Assembly: GCF_005146945.1 (NCBI RefSeq)
Contig: NZ_SWMS01000004.1
Location: 305,308 to 369,307, forward strand
DNA length: 64,000 nt
From: Prauserella endophytica
GTDB taxonomy: Bacteria; Actinomycetota; Actinomycetes; Mycobacteriales; Pseudonocardiaceae
Direction of reading: 5' to 3'
Shown here: piece by piece, positions 8,388 through 16,841 of the stretch
Numbering within the stretch: position 1 is the first letter of the stretch
Layout: the number at the start of each line of letters is the position of its first letter
The notes under the pieces: model-generated
The model's input: the letters and a program-made list of their open reading frames with translations, nothing else
What the model was told of the DNA's origin: nothing
Database searches by the model: none
Position numbers and translations under genes: made by a program

Positions 8388-11300
8388 TCAGGATGGCGGA
8401 GCCACACCGTAGAAGATGTGGTGACTTCCACCGATCTGGCTGTATCGCTCGATCTGGCTGTTCGGCTGGTCGCTCCAACCGAAGTCCACGGCCTCCCGGG
8501 TCGGGTCGATCTTGGGTTGCCCGGCGTGGAAATGCGGTCCGGGTGCGTTCGGGTCGCTGGTGTGCTCGGCGATGACCCGCGATCCGTTCTCGGTTTCGAA
8601 CTGCATGTACCGGCCGTGGGTGCCGAGGTCCTCGGAGTGCCGGTAGTTCTGCTCGCCGTAGCGGTTGTGGTCGTTGCCGACCTCCCAGACGGCGTCGGGC
8701 TCGGTGCCGCGCGGGATGCCCGCCCGGTCGTAGGCGGCGTCCAGGGCCTCCTGGCGAGTGTTGTGGTAGGTGTTGCAGGCCGCGAGCCCCCACGGATCGA
8801 GCCAGACCGTGGGGTTTCGGACGTACCCGCTCGGGTTGATCGCGGGCGCCAGCCCCAGCGGGTCGTTGCTGACGTAGCGGCCCGTCTCGGGGTCGTAGTG
8901 ACGCTGGAAGTTGTAGTTCAGCCCGCTTTCGGGGTCGTGGTACTGGCCGGGGAACCGCAAGGGCGTCTCGGCACTGCCCGCGACGCGGGTGAGCGCGTCT
9001 CCCCAGACCGAACCGGCCGAGTGCCATGCCAGCGCTCCGTCGGAGCCGACGAGCTCGGTCGGCGTGCCCGCGATGTCGGTGACGATCGAGTAGAAGCGCT
9101 CGTCGATCCATTCCTGGGCCGCGGCGCTCGCGCGCGATCTGGCGATCTGGGTGAGTGGCCGGAAGGAGCCCGGAGCCCAGTCCCAGGCGGTCGCCGAGCC
9201 GTCGGAGCCGGTCTGTTCCGCGAGCACGGTGCCGTCCCACGTGAAGTCGATCCGTTCGGCGACCGCGCCGTCGGCGTCGAGTCGCTCCTTGGCGACGCGG
9301 CGCCCGAGCGGGTCGTACCGGTAGCGCCAGCGCGTGCCGTCCGGGGTCACCACGCCCACGAGCCGATCCTCGGCGTTCCAGGAGTAACGCCAGGTGCCGG
9401 GTTTGCGCGAGAGCCGTTTCTTCTGCTGGCTGACCAGGCGGCCCTGTGCGTCGTAGCGGTAGCTGACGTTGCCTGCCTCCTGAACCAGGGTGCCGGTGTG
9501 ACGACGGGGACCGGAGGTGTCGGCACCCGGCAACGCGGCGTCCACGATGTTGCCGAGCGCGTCGTAGGCGTAGCGCTCACGCCACCTTGCCGCGGCGACA
9601 CCGGTGATGCGGCCGACAGGATCGAAGTCGAAGCGGCGCGTGCCCGTGAGCCGGTCGTCGACGGCGGTGACCTGACCGTCGGCGCGGTAGTGGAACTTCC
9701 GCTCCTGGATGACCCGTGCGGCTCGGCCCCCGGCGGGCGCCGGCGCCGGGGCGACCGCCGAGATGGTCTGCGCCGCAAGCCGGTAACCGGGCTCCCACGA
9801 CTGGGCGAGCACCGTCGTGTCGTCGACGATGCGCTCGGTCTCCCGCCCCGCGGGGTCGTAGCCGAACGTGATGGTGCGCCCCGCGGTGCGGAGTTCGACG
9901 GGCCGGTGGTTCGCGTCGTAGCGCCACGTTGCCACACTGCCGGTGGGGGTGCGGCGCATGGTCCGCCTGCCCGCCGCGTCGTAGCCGTAGCTGATGGTCC
10001 TGCCGTTCACGGTCTCGGCCACCACCCGGCCCGCCGGGTCACGTTCGATGACGACGTCGGCGTCGTCGTTCGCCGCCCGGACCAGGCGTCCGGCCGGGTC
10101 GAACTCGAAGCGGGACACCGACCCCTCGGCGTCACGCCGCTGGACGTTGCCGAGCACGTCGTAGGTGAAGCGGGTCACCTCGCCAGCGCCGTTGGTGCGG
10201 GAGGTCAGCTGGTTCGCGGCGTCGTACTCGTAGGAGAGCGTCCTGCCGTCGAAGTCGGTCTCCTCGACCAGGTTGCCCGCGCCGTCGTACTCGTAGCGCC
10301 AGACGAGTCCGCTGGAGGTCGTGACGCTCGTGGTCCGCAGGTTGGCGTCGTAGCCGAACTCCACCCAGGAACCGTCGGGCAGGGTCTGGCGCTTCGGCAG
10401 GTCGAAATGCGTGGTCTGGAACCGCGTCGCCTGCCCGAGCGCGTCGACGTACTCGACGTTGTTGCCCTCGCCGTCGTAGCGCCAGCTCTCGATCGCCCCG
10501 CCCGCGTCGGTGCGGGCGAGCACCTTGCCCTCGATGCTCCAGTTGAAGCGGTTGCGGCCGCCCACAGGGTCGATCGTTTCGGCGATCCTCCCGAACTGAT
10601 CGCGGATGTGCTGGAGCGCGGCGCCCATCGGGTCCGTGACGACGAGGGGGAGCCCGGCGGCGTTCGTCCGGACGGTCCGCGTGCCACCCGCCTCGTCGAC
10701 GGTCCTGATCAGATGGCCCTGTTCGTTGTACGTGTGCTGCCTCGTCGCTCCGTCCGGTCCTGTGACAGCGACGAGGTTGCCCCGCTCGTCGTACTCGTTG
10801 CGCCACGTGGCGCCGTCCGGATCGACGACCGTCGTCGGCTGGCCGAGCTCGTTGTACTCGGCGTGCGCCTGGGAGCCGTCGGCCCTCGTGATCGTGGTCA
10901 GGTTGCCGTCGGCGTCGTAGGAGTAGGTGGTCGTGCGGCCGAGCGGGTCCGTGCGGGACAGCAGCCGATCGTGGTCGTCCCATTCGGACGTGGTGGTGTG
11001 GCCGAGCGGGTTCGTCCGGGCTGTCACGTTGTTCCGCTCGTTCAGCCGGTACGTGGTCGTGTGCCCGAGTGCGTCGGTGAACCTCGTGGTCCGGCTGCCG
11101 CGGTCGTAGGCGAAGGTGCCGTTGAGGAAACCTCCGGAGCCTTGGTTGGCGATGCACCGGCCTTCGGAGTCGTAGAGGTAGCGGTACCACTCGCCGTTGC
11201 GGTCCGTCCACTGTGTCAGTCGGCCTTCGCCGTCGTAGGCGAAGCGCAACGGCCTGCCGGACGAGTTCACCACGTCCGTCAGCAGGCCCTGCTCGTCGTA

Positions 11301-12869
11301 GCCGTATCGCATCAGGGGGACGTCGGCGGTGTTCGGGGCGCGCAACCGCAACTCGGTGGCTCGTCCGGACTCCGTCGTCACCGCGATGTGGTAGCCGCCG
11401 CTGTGCCGGATGTCCGTGACGCCGCCGGTGTCGTCACGGACGATCTCGATGCGGTTCCCGTTGCGGTCGACCACGGCGGTGAGCGCCAGCGTGGCCGAGC
11501 GTGCCGTGGCGAAGTGCAGGACACGACCCGGACCGCGCGGCGTGACCGTGAAGCCGTTCCCGGTCGCTTCGAGCGGCCACTGTGGACCGGTGTGCGGCAG
11601 CACCCGCTCGCCGACGGCGGGTCGCGGGTACGTGAGGATCATGCCGTCCTCGGCGACGAACACCACGCCGTCCCGGTCGAACTCGAGGCGCTGGTCGAGC
11701 GTGGACGCCCAGTTCGGGCCGAAAGTCCGGCCGGCCCGGTAGGACGAGATGTGGGTGCGCTTGATGATCAGCGGTAGCACGCCGGGCAGCTGGACGTCGG
11801 TCTGACCGAGCACGACCTCACCGCTGGCGATGTCGACCGGGTCGTTCTCGCACACCCGGAAGTCCTCGGGCGTCCTCGTCTGCTCGGGGTCGGACGGGCG
11901 CGAATCGCTCTGACCGTCCGCGGGCGGACGGTTGCCGGTACCGCTGTCCGTGCCGTTCGTGGTGCCCGTGGTTCCGCTGGTGTCCGTGCCGGAGGTGGCG
12001 CTGGAGTCCGTGCGGGCACTCGCGCGTTCGTCGGCGAGGCCGCGGGCGTTGTCCGCCGCGCTCGAGGCCGACGTGCGCGCGTCGGAGACCGCGCTCGACG
12101 CCTGCGTGGCGCCGTCCCGCACGGACGACGCGCCTTCCCGGACGTCGGCGATGCCCTGACCGGCCTCGTTGGCGACGTTCAGCAGGTCGTTCACGCTGTT
12201 GGCGCTGCCCAGCTTCGACAGCGCCGTGCCGACACCGATGATGCCCTGGATCACCTGCTGGGCGCCCTCGATGATCTGCTGGATCCCCTGGATGAGGTTC
12301 ATGATCGCGTTGTAGAGCTGGATCCCGTCGTAGACGAGCTTCACCGCGCGGCCCCAACCCACCACCGGGATGGGCAGCATCGCCGCCGCCTCGATGAGCT
12401 TGTTCACCAGCTTCTCGATCAGCGACAGGATCTGGTCGCACGCCCGCTTCGAGCCGTCCGCGACCTTCGACAGCGCGATTCCGATCAGCTTCGCCGCCTG
12501 CGCGTCCGCCTCGATGCCCAGCGTCCACGTGGTGCCGATCAGGTCGTAGAAGGCGTCCGCCGCCTCACCGGACCACGAGGGCCGAAGCTCCTCCAGACCG
12601 CCGTTGAGGTTGTTGCGCACAGCCTGCAGCGCGTCGCGCACGTTGTTCCACTGTGCCGCGCCCTTCGCGATCTGCTCGAAGTCGCCGGTGATCGGCGTGA
12701 TGATCGACGAGACCAGGTCCTCGCCGACCACCTTCTCCCACACCCAGTTGACCGCCTGCACCTGGAACCCGGCGTCGGCGATGGCGTCCTCGATGCTGGA
12801 TCCGCCCTCCAGGCCGGGATCCTGCGCGAGCAGCGCGCCGGGGTCCTCCACGTCCGCGTAGCCGGGCAT
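8388..12869 (-). CDS. WXG-type N-terminal, YD-repeat Rhs polymorphic toxin
   Basis: A 1493-residue protein. Residues 1-210 are helical, with an SWSG motif near 98 like the WXG of type VII secretion substrates. Residues 250-335 form an Ala/Ser/Thr-rich linker. A DUF6531-type Rhs entry domain begins near 340 (CENDPVDIASGEVVLG), followed by about 20 YD repeats. The Rhs core closes with YDPETGRYVSNDPLGL and DPWGLA near 1363. The final 130 residues are a variable tip with GPHFHAGQPK and GGSHHIFY, consistent with a His-dependent nuclease toxin, but I cannot name the family. The ATG overlaps the upstream stop (TGATG); GTG at 12872 is an alternative. Toxicity and T7SS export are inferred. Confidence 0.88.
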   Translation of the reverse strand: MPGYADVEDPGALLAQDPGLEGGSSIEDAIADAGFQVQAVNWVWEKVVGEDLVSSIITPITGDFEQIAKGAAQWNNVRDALQAVRNNLNGGLEELRPSWSGEAADAFYDLIGTTWTLGIEADAQAAKLIGIALSKVADGSKRACDQILSLIEKLVNKLIEAAAMLPIPVVGWGRAVKLVYDGIQLYNAIMNLIQGIQQIIEGAQQVIQGIIGVGTALSKLGSANSVNDLLNVANEAGQGIADVREGASSVRDGATQASSAVSDARTSASSAADNARGLADERASARTDSSATSGTDTSGTTGTTNGTDSGTGNRPPADGQSDSRPSDPEQTRTPEDFRVCENDPVDIASGEVVLGQTDVQLPGVLPLIIKRTHISSYRAGRTFGPNWASTLDQRLEFDRDGVVFVAEDGMILTYPRPAVGERVLPHTGPQWPLEATGNGFTVTPRGPGRVLHFATARSATLALTAVVDRNGNRIEIVRDDTGGVTDIRHSGGYHIAVTTESGRATELRLRAPNTADVPLMRYGYDEQGLLTDVVNSSGRPLRFAYDGEGRLTQWTDRNGEWYRYLYDSEGRCIANQGSGGFLNGTFAYDRGSRTTRFTDALGHTTTYRLNERNNVTARTNPLGHTTTSEWDDHDRLLSRTDPLGRTTTYSYDADGNLTTITRADGSQAHAEYNELGQPTTVVDPDGATWRNEYDERGNLVAVTGPDGATRQHTYNEQGHLIRTVDEAGGTRTVRTNAAGLPLVVTDPMGAALQHIRDQFGRIAETIDPVGGRNRFNWSIEGKVLARTDAGGAIESWRYDGEGNNVEYVDALGQATRFQTTHFDLPKRQTLPDGSWVEFGYDANLRTTSVTTSSGLVWRYEYDGAGNLVEETDFDGRTLSYEYDAANQLTSRTNGAGEVTRFTYDVLGNVQRRDAEGSVSRFEFDPAGRLVRAANDDADVVIERDPAGRVVAETVNGRTISYGYDAAGRRTMRRTPTGSVATWRYDANHRPVELRTAGRTITFGYDPAGRETERIVDDTTVLAQSWEPGYRLAAQTISAVAPAPAPAGGRAARVIQERKFHYRADGQVTAVDDRLTGTRRFDFDPVGRITGVAAARWRERYAYDALGNIVDAALPGADTSGPRRHTGTLVQEAGNVSYRYDAQGRLVSQQKKRLSRKPGTWRYSWNAEDRLVGVVTPDGTRWRYRYDPLGRRVAKERLDADGAVAERIDFTWDGTVLAEQTGSDGSATAWDWAPGSFRPLTQIARSRASAAAQEWIDERFYSIVTDIAGTPTELVGSDGALAWHSAGSVWGDALTRVAGSAETPLRFPGQYHDPESGLNYNFQRHYDPETGRYVSNDPLGLAPAINPSGYVRNPTVWLDPWGLAACNTYHNTRQEALDAAYDRAGIPRGTEPDAVWEVGNDHNRYGEQNYRHSEDLGTHGRYMQFETENGSRVIAEHTSDPNAPGPHFHAGQPKIDPTREAVDFGWSDQPNSQIERYSQIGGSHHIFYGVAPPS

Positions 12870-13219
12870 CACGCACCCCCGACCGTCGGCTGGGAGACCG
12901 CGTCGAGGTTGCCGCCGAGCCGGTCCATCTCGGAGCGGTTGTCGGCATCCCGCGCGTCGTACTGGTCGGCCGCGGTCTCCAGGTTCTCCCGCACCTCGGT
13001 GAGCTTTTCGTTGGCGAACCGCAGGGTCTCCGCGTACAGGCTCACGACTCCGGTGACGACCGGCGCGAGCAGTGCCAGCAGGCCCGTGTAGCCGCTGGTG
13101 TCGCCGCCCTTGTCCCTGGCGTGCTGCTCGATCGCCGTGAAGTGCCGGGCCTGCCGGTCCAGCAGGCCCGCGTACCCCCGCAACTCGCCGGTCTCCACCT
13201 GATGCCCGCCACCGGACAT
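12869..13219 (-). CDS. EspC-like type VII secretion-associated small protein
   Basis: A 116-residue helical protein (HQVETGELRGYAGLLDRQ...) resembling the EspC/ESX-associated family found before large secreted proteins in actinobacteria. The ATG at 13219 follows GGGGGT and excludes a non-homologous 28-residue extension. Its stop overlaps the Rhs toxin start, so the two are coupled and probably form a secreted pair or a substrate/partner set. There is no signal peptide, as expected for ESX cargo. Assignment is by composition, helix pattern and context. Confidence 0.7.
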   Translation of the reverse strand: MSGGGHQVETGELRGYAGLLDRQARHFTAIEQHARDKGGDTSGYTGLLALLAPVVTGVVSLYAETLRFANEKLTEVRENLETAADQYDARDADNRSEMDRLGGNLDAVSQPTVGGA

Positions 13220-13375
13220 GTCACACCCCCAGTCGAATTCTGAAACCGCCGCTTCGACGCAACGTAGCGCCGTGTCGTTCCTCGGGCACGAGGAAGTGGC
13301 CACTTGGCGGGTTGTTCCGTGAAATTCGCGAACGCTTCACGCGGAATCGGCGACGATGCTCTACTCTGCCCGCGC

Positions 13376-14032
13376 ATGAGTACTCAGGACGACGAGCTCG
13401 ACCCCCCGACGACGCGGATCAGCGCCGGCCAGTACGACAACAGCGGGTTCTCCGCTGACGGCGGGTACGGGCAGACCACGAGCCTGGCGCCGGAGATCGA
13501 CGACACCGACGACGCGAGCGAGGACCGCAACCGCTGGCACGGCGGGCTGGACTTCGGCCTGCTCATCCTGCGCCTGTTGCTCGGCGGCACGATGATCGCC
13601 CACGGCCTGCAGAAGTTCGGCCTGTTCGACGGTCCGGGAATCGGGGGGTTCGCGGACGCGCTGTCGAACTTCGGGTACACGAGCCAGACGACGCTGCTGT
13701 CGTGGCTCACGGCGATCGCCGAGGTCGGCGGTGGTGCCCTGCTGGTGCTGGGCCTGTTCACGCCGCTCGGCGCCGCGGCGATCCTCGGCGTCACCGCGAA
13801 CATCATCTATGCCAAGTACGTCGCGGGCGGCCGGTTCTTCACCGATGACGGCAGCGGCTTCGAGTACGAGCTGCTGCTGGCCGGTACGGCGTTCGCGCTG
13901 CTCTTCACCGGCTCCGGCAGGGCGGCGATCGACGTGCACACCCCGTGGCGGCGCAAGCCGCTGCCGTACGCGCTGCTCGGCCTCCTGCTCGCCGCTGCCG
14001 CGTCCGTCGTGGTGATCCTGCTCTTCCGTTAA
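13376..14032 (+). CDS. DoxX-family membrane protein
   Basis: A 218-residue protein with a 55-residue hydrophilic N-terminus and about four membrane helices starting at GLLILRLLLGGTMIAHGLQK. The DoxX signature region (HGLQKFGLFDGPG) and FTPLGAAAILGV are clear. In M. tuberculosis the DoxX homologue Rv3005c lies in the same neighbourhood. TACTCT ends 8 nt before the ATG at 13376, so the transcript may be leaderless. DoxX proteins are linked to thiol/redox membrane complexes, but the role here is not shown by the sequence. Confidence 0.88.
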   Translation: MSTQDDELDPPTTRISAGQYDNSGFSADGGYGQTTSLAPEIDDTDDASEDRNRWHGGLDFGLLILRLLLGGTMIAHGLQKFGLFDGPGIGGFADALSNFGYTSQTTLLSWLTAIAEVGGGALLVLGLFTPLGAAAILGVTANIIYAKYVAGGRFFTDDGSGFEYELLLAGTAFALLFTGSGRAAIDVHTPWRRKPLPYALLGLLLAAAASVVVILLFR

Positions 14033-14066
14033 CCCGTTCAGCCCCGTCCCCGCCGGTCCCGAAAGC

Positions 14067-14115
14067 GAGCAAGGGAGCTTTACTACCGTTTTCCGGTAGC
14101 AAAGCTCCCTTGCTC
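14067..14115. terminator. Long bidirectional hairpin between doxX and ilvD
   Basis: The arms GAGCAAGGGAGCTTT and AAAGCTCCCTTGCTC are perfect complements, extended by CTACCG/CGGTAG around a short TTTTC loop with one unpaired base each side. It lies between convergent genes that stop at 14032 and 14138, so it probably terminates both. Confidence 0.85.
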
Positions 14116-14137
14116 CCGTCTGGGGCGTTACGGTGCG

Positions 14138-15982
14138 TTACTTGTTCGGGTCGCGGACGGCGCCGGTGTCGGCCGAGGTGGCCATGCGGGCGTAGGCGCG
14201 CAGCGCCGCGGTGACCGGGCGCTGCCGCTCCACGGGCTGCCACGGCCGCTCGCTGGCCTCCATCTTCGCCCTGCGCTCGGCGAGCACCGCCTCGTCCACC
14301 AGCAGTTCCAGTTTCCGCTCGTGGACGTCGATCAGGATCCGGTCACCGTCCTGGACGAGCCCGATCACGCCGCCCGCCGCGGCCTCCGGCGAGATGTGCC
14401 CCACCGAGATGCCGGAGGATCCGCCCGAGAACCGGCCGTCCGTGATCAGCGCGCACACCTTGCCGAGGCCCGCGCCCTTGAGGAACGCCGTCGGGTGCAG
14501 CATCTCCTGCATGCCGGGTCCGCCAGCGGGCCCCTCGTAGCGCACCACGAGCACGTCGCCGGGCAGAACGTGCTTGCCGAGGATGGCCGACACGGCCTCC
14601 TCCTGGCTCTCCACCACGCGCGCGGGACCCTCGAAGCGCCACAGCTCCTCGTCGATGCCCGCTGACTTGATCACCGCGCCGTTCTCGGCGAGGTTGCCGC
14701 GCAGCACGGCGAGCCCGCCGTCGACCGTGTAGGCGTGGGCGATGTCGCGCACGCAGCCCTGCTCCGCGTCGGTGTCCAACGAGGACCACCGGTTCGACGT
14801 CGAGAACGCCTCCGTGGTGCGCACTCCGCCCGGAGCGGCGTGGAACAGCTCGACGGCCTCGGCCGAGGGCGACTCCGACCGGATGTCCCACGTGGACAGC
14901 CACTGCTTCAGCGAGGGCGAGTGCACGGCGTGCACGTCGGTGTTCAGCAGCCCAGCGCGGTACAGCTCGCCGAGGATGGCCGGGATTCCGCCTGCCCTGT
15001 GCACGTCCTCCATGTGGTAGTCGGAGTTCGGCGCCACCTTGGCCAGGCACGGCACCCGCCTGCCGATCGCGTCGATGTCGGCGATCGTGAAGTCGATCTC
15101 GCCCTCCTGCGCGGCGGCGAGGATGTGCAGCACCGTGTTGGTGGAGCCGCCCATCGCCATGTCCAGCGCCATGGCGTTCTCGAACGCCTTGCGGTTCGCG
15201 ATCGAGCGCGGCAGCACGCTCTCGTCGTCCTCGCCGTACCAGCGCTTCGCGATCTCCACCACGGTGCGGCCCGCGTTGGAGAACAGCTCGCGCCGCGCCG
15301 CGTGCGTGGCCAGCGTCGAGCCGTTGCCGGGCAGCGAGAGACCGAGCGCCTCGGTCAGGCAGTTCATGGAGTTCGCCGTGAACATGCCGGAGCACGACCC
15401 GCAGGTCGGGCACGCGGACCGTTCGACGGCGGCCAGGCCCTCCTCGTCGACGGACGCGTTGGCCGAGGCCGAGATCGCGGTGATCAGGTCGCTCGACGGG
15501 TGCGCGACGCCGTCGAGCACCACCGCCTTGCCGGCCTCCATCGGACCGCCCGACACGAACACGGTGGGGATGTTGAGCCGCATCGCGGCGTTGAGCATCC
15601 CCGGCGTGATCTTGTCGCAGTTGGAGATGCACACGAGCGCGTCGGCCTGGTGCGCGTTGACCATGTACTCGACCGAGTCGGCGATGATCTCACGCGAGGG
15701 CAGTGAGTAGAGCATGCCGCTGTGGCCCATCGCGATGCCGTCGTCGACCGCGATGGTGTGGAACTCGCGCGCGACGCCGCCGGCCTCCTTCACGGCCTCG
15801 GCCACGATGTCGCCGAGGTCCTTCAGGTGCACGTGCCCCGGCACGAACTGGGTGTAGGAGTTGGCGATCGCGACGATCGGCTTGCCGAAGTCGCTGTCGG
15901 TCATGCCGGTCGCCCGCCAGAGGGAGCGGGCCCCCGCGGCGTTGCGGCCATGAGTCGTGGTACGGGAACGCAGAGCAGGCAT
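14138..15982 (-). CDS. ilvD: Dihydroxy-acid dehydratase
   Basis: A 614-residue cytoplasmic Fe-S enzyme that dehydrates 2,3-dihydroxyisovalerate and its methyl-valerate homologue, the third common step of valine and isoleucine synthesis. Cluster and active-site motifs are present: [27 protein letters not shown] and [13 protein letters not shown] at 15982 begins [20 protein letters not shown], the family N-terminus. It faces away from ilvBNC about 0.9 kb off, so it is transcribed separately from that operon. In M. tuberculosis ilvD is elsewhere, so its place here is lineage-specific. Confidence 0.97.
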   Translation of the reverse strand: MPALRSRTTTHGRNAAGARSLWRATGMTDSDFGKPIVAIANSYTQFVPGHVHLKDLGDIVAEAVKEAGGVAREFHTIAVDDGIAMGHSGMLYSLPSREIIADSVEYMVNAHQADALVCISNCDKITPGMLNAAMRLNIPTVFVSGGPMEAGKAVVLDGVAHPSSDLITAISASANASVDEEGLAAVERSACPTCGSCSGMFTANSMNCLTEALGLSLPGNGSTLATHAARRELFSNAGRTVVEIAKRWYGEDDESVLPRSIANRKAFENAMALDMAMGGSTNTVLHILAAAQEGEIDFTIADIDAIGRRVPCLAKVAPNSDYHMEDVHRAGGIPAILGELYRAGLLNTDVHAVHSPSLKQWLSTWDIRSESPSAEAVELFHAAPGGVRTTEAFSTSNRWSSLDTDAEQGCVRDIAHAYTVDGGLAVLRGNLAENGAVIKSAGIDEELWRFEGPARVVESQEEAVSAILGKHVLPGDVLVVRYEGPAGGPGMQEMLHPTAFLKGAGLGKVCALITDGRFSGGSSGISVGHISPEAAAGGVIGLVQDGDRILIDVHERKLELLVDEAVLAERRAKMEASERPWQPVERQRPVTAALRAYARMATSADTGAVRDPNK

Positions 15983-16032
15983 GACGCTCAGGTTACGCCC
16001 GGCCGATCACCGTCCCACGTGGTGGCGGCGAA

Positions 16033-16563
16033 CTACTGCTTCTCGGCCGGAGCAGGGGCCTCCTCGACCGTCTCCCCGGCCTTCTCCCTGGCCTCGGTCG
16101 CGGGCTCCTCTTTCTCCGGTTTCTCCGGCTGGTCCAGCACTCCGGACGGGTCGGCGATCGTGCCCTCGCTGACGAGGGACAGCACCGGGATGTGGCGGGT
16201 CCGCACGCTCGGCAGCGCGACCTTGGTGCCGTCGTTCAGCACCGCCTGCACCTTCGACTTCGGCGTGATGGCGAGGCCCTTGAGGTCGCTCCAGGCCAGC
16301 TCGCGCGTCTGGAAGAGAGACCGGACGGCGAGCCCCTGCCGGGTCGCGGTGGTGCGGTAGCCGGCGACCAGCACGATGACGGCGATCGGCAGGATGTACA
16401 GCGCCTGCAGGCCCGGGGCCGCGAACGCGGCCGGGGTCACACAGAACAACAGGATCGGGATGGTGAGCAGTGCCGTCGGCGGCACCCGGAAGACCGCGCG
16501 CCTGCCCTCGGCCTGCGGTGTCTGCTGCTCACGCGGTTCGTCTGCCACCCCTCGATGGTGCAC
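16033..16563 (-). CDS. PH-domain membrane protein, Cfp6-like
   Basis: About 176 residues. Two hydrophobic segments (ALLTIPILLFCVTPAAF and LYILPIAVIVLVAGY) are followed by a bacterial PH domain (TRQGLAVRSLFQTRELAW, LKGLAITPKSKVQAVLNDG). The 45-residue C-terminal tail is Glu/Lys/Pro-rich. GTG at 16563 follows GAGG with good spacing; GTG at 16548 is an alternative. It is divergent from ilvB, like cfp6 (Rv3004) beside ilvB1. A 'secreted antigen' label in mycobacteria would not fit this membrane topology well. Function unknown. Confidence 0.8.
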   Translation of the reverse strand: MHHRGVADEPREQQTPQAEGRRAVFRVPPTALLTIPILLFCVTPAAFAAPGLQALYILPIAVIVLVAGYRTTATRQGLAVRSLFQTRELAWSDLKGLAITPKSKVQAVLNDGTKVALPSVRTRHIPVLSLVSEGTIADPSGVLDQPEKPEKEEPATEAREKAGETVEEAPAPAEKQ

Positions 16564-16640
16564 CCAACGGCCTCGCGCGCGGAAAGCGGGGGAGGCCAAC
16601 TGTAGGAGTGTCCAGTATTCGGAATCACCATCCCGCAGAG

Positions 16641-16670
16641 TTGACACTGTTGACACGCAGCGATTAACGT
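16641..16670 (+). promoter_or_regulatory. Promoter of the ilvB leader transcript
   Basis: TTGACA at 16641-16646 is separated by 18 nt from TAACGT at 16665-16670, an actinobacterial TANNNT -10. A second TTGACA overlaps at 16650. The leader GTG begins 7 nt after the -10, so transcription probably starts at or next to that codon. Confidence 0.7.
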
Positions 16671-16677
16671 CCTCGGC

Positions 16678-16725
16678 GTGACACCGCAGATCGGTCTCGT
16701 ACTTCCCAAGCGCGTCGACGCTTAG
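16678..16725 (+). CDS. ilvB leader peptide, 15 residues, Ile/Leu/Val-containing
   Basis: The short ORF encodes MTPQIGLVLPKRVDA. It contains Ile5, Leu7, Val8, Leu9 and Val13, the three end products of the pathway, placed before a terminator. It starts with GTG 7 nt after a -10 box and has no ribosome-binding site, so it should be leaderless. The spelling and placement match a classic attenuation leader. Its ribosome would sense charged branched-chain tRNAs and control ilvBNC read-through. Confidence 0.8.
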   Translation: MTPQIGLVLPKRVDA

Positions 16726-16749
16726 GAAGCAATTCTGCGTCGACGCGCG

Positions 16750-16785
16750 ACCCTCGTACGGCCATATGGTCGGCGAGGGTTTTTT
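16750..16785 (+). terminator. ilvBNC attenuator terminator
   Basis: ACCCTCG at 16750-16756 pairs with CGAGGGT at 16774-16780; an inner stem GGCCAT/ATGGTC has one G-U pair. Six T residues follow (16780-16785). Upstream, the self-complementary GCGTCGACGC occurs twice (in the leader end and at 16739), giving an alternative hairpin just before the terminator. Together with the leader peptide this makes an attenuator ahead of ilvB. Confidence 0.8.
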
Positions 16786-16841
16786 AGTGCCCGGAACAAT
16801 AGAAGAGCCCACCAGCACCGAGAACCCACGAGGCAGAACCG

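Noticed and set aside
8418..11777. 1119-residue open frame on the plus strand opposite the Rhs gene
   Set aside because: It is a codon-bias shadow of the YD repeats; it has no domain similarity or ribosome-binding site.
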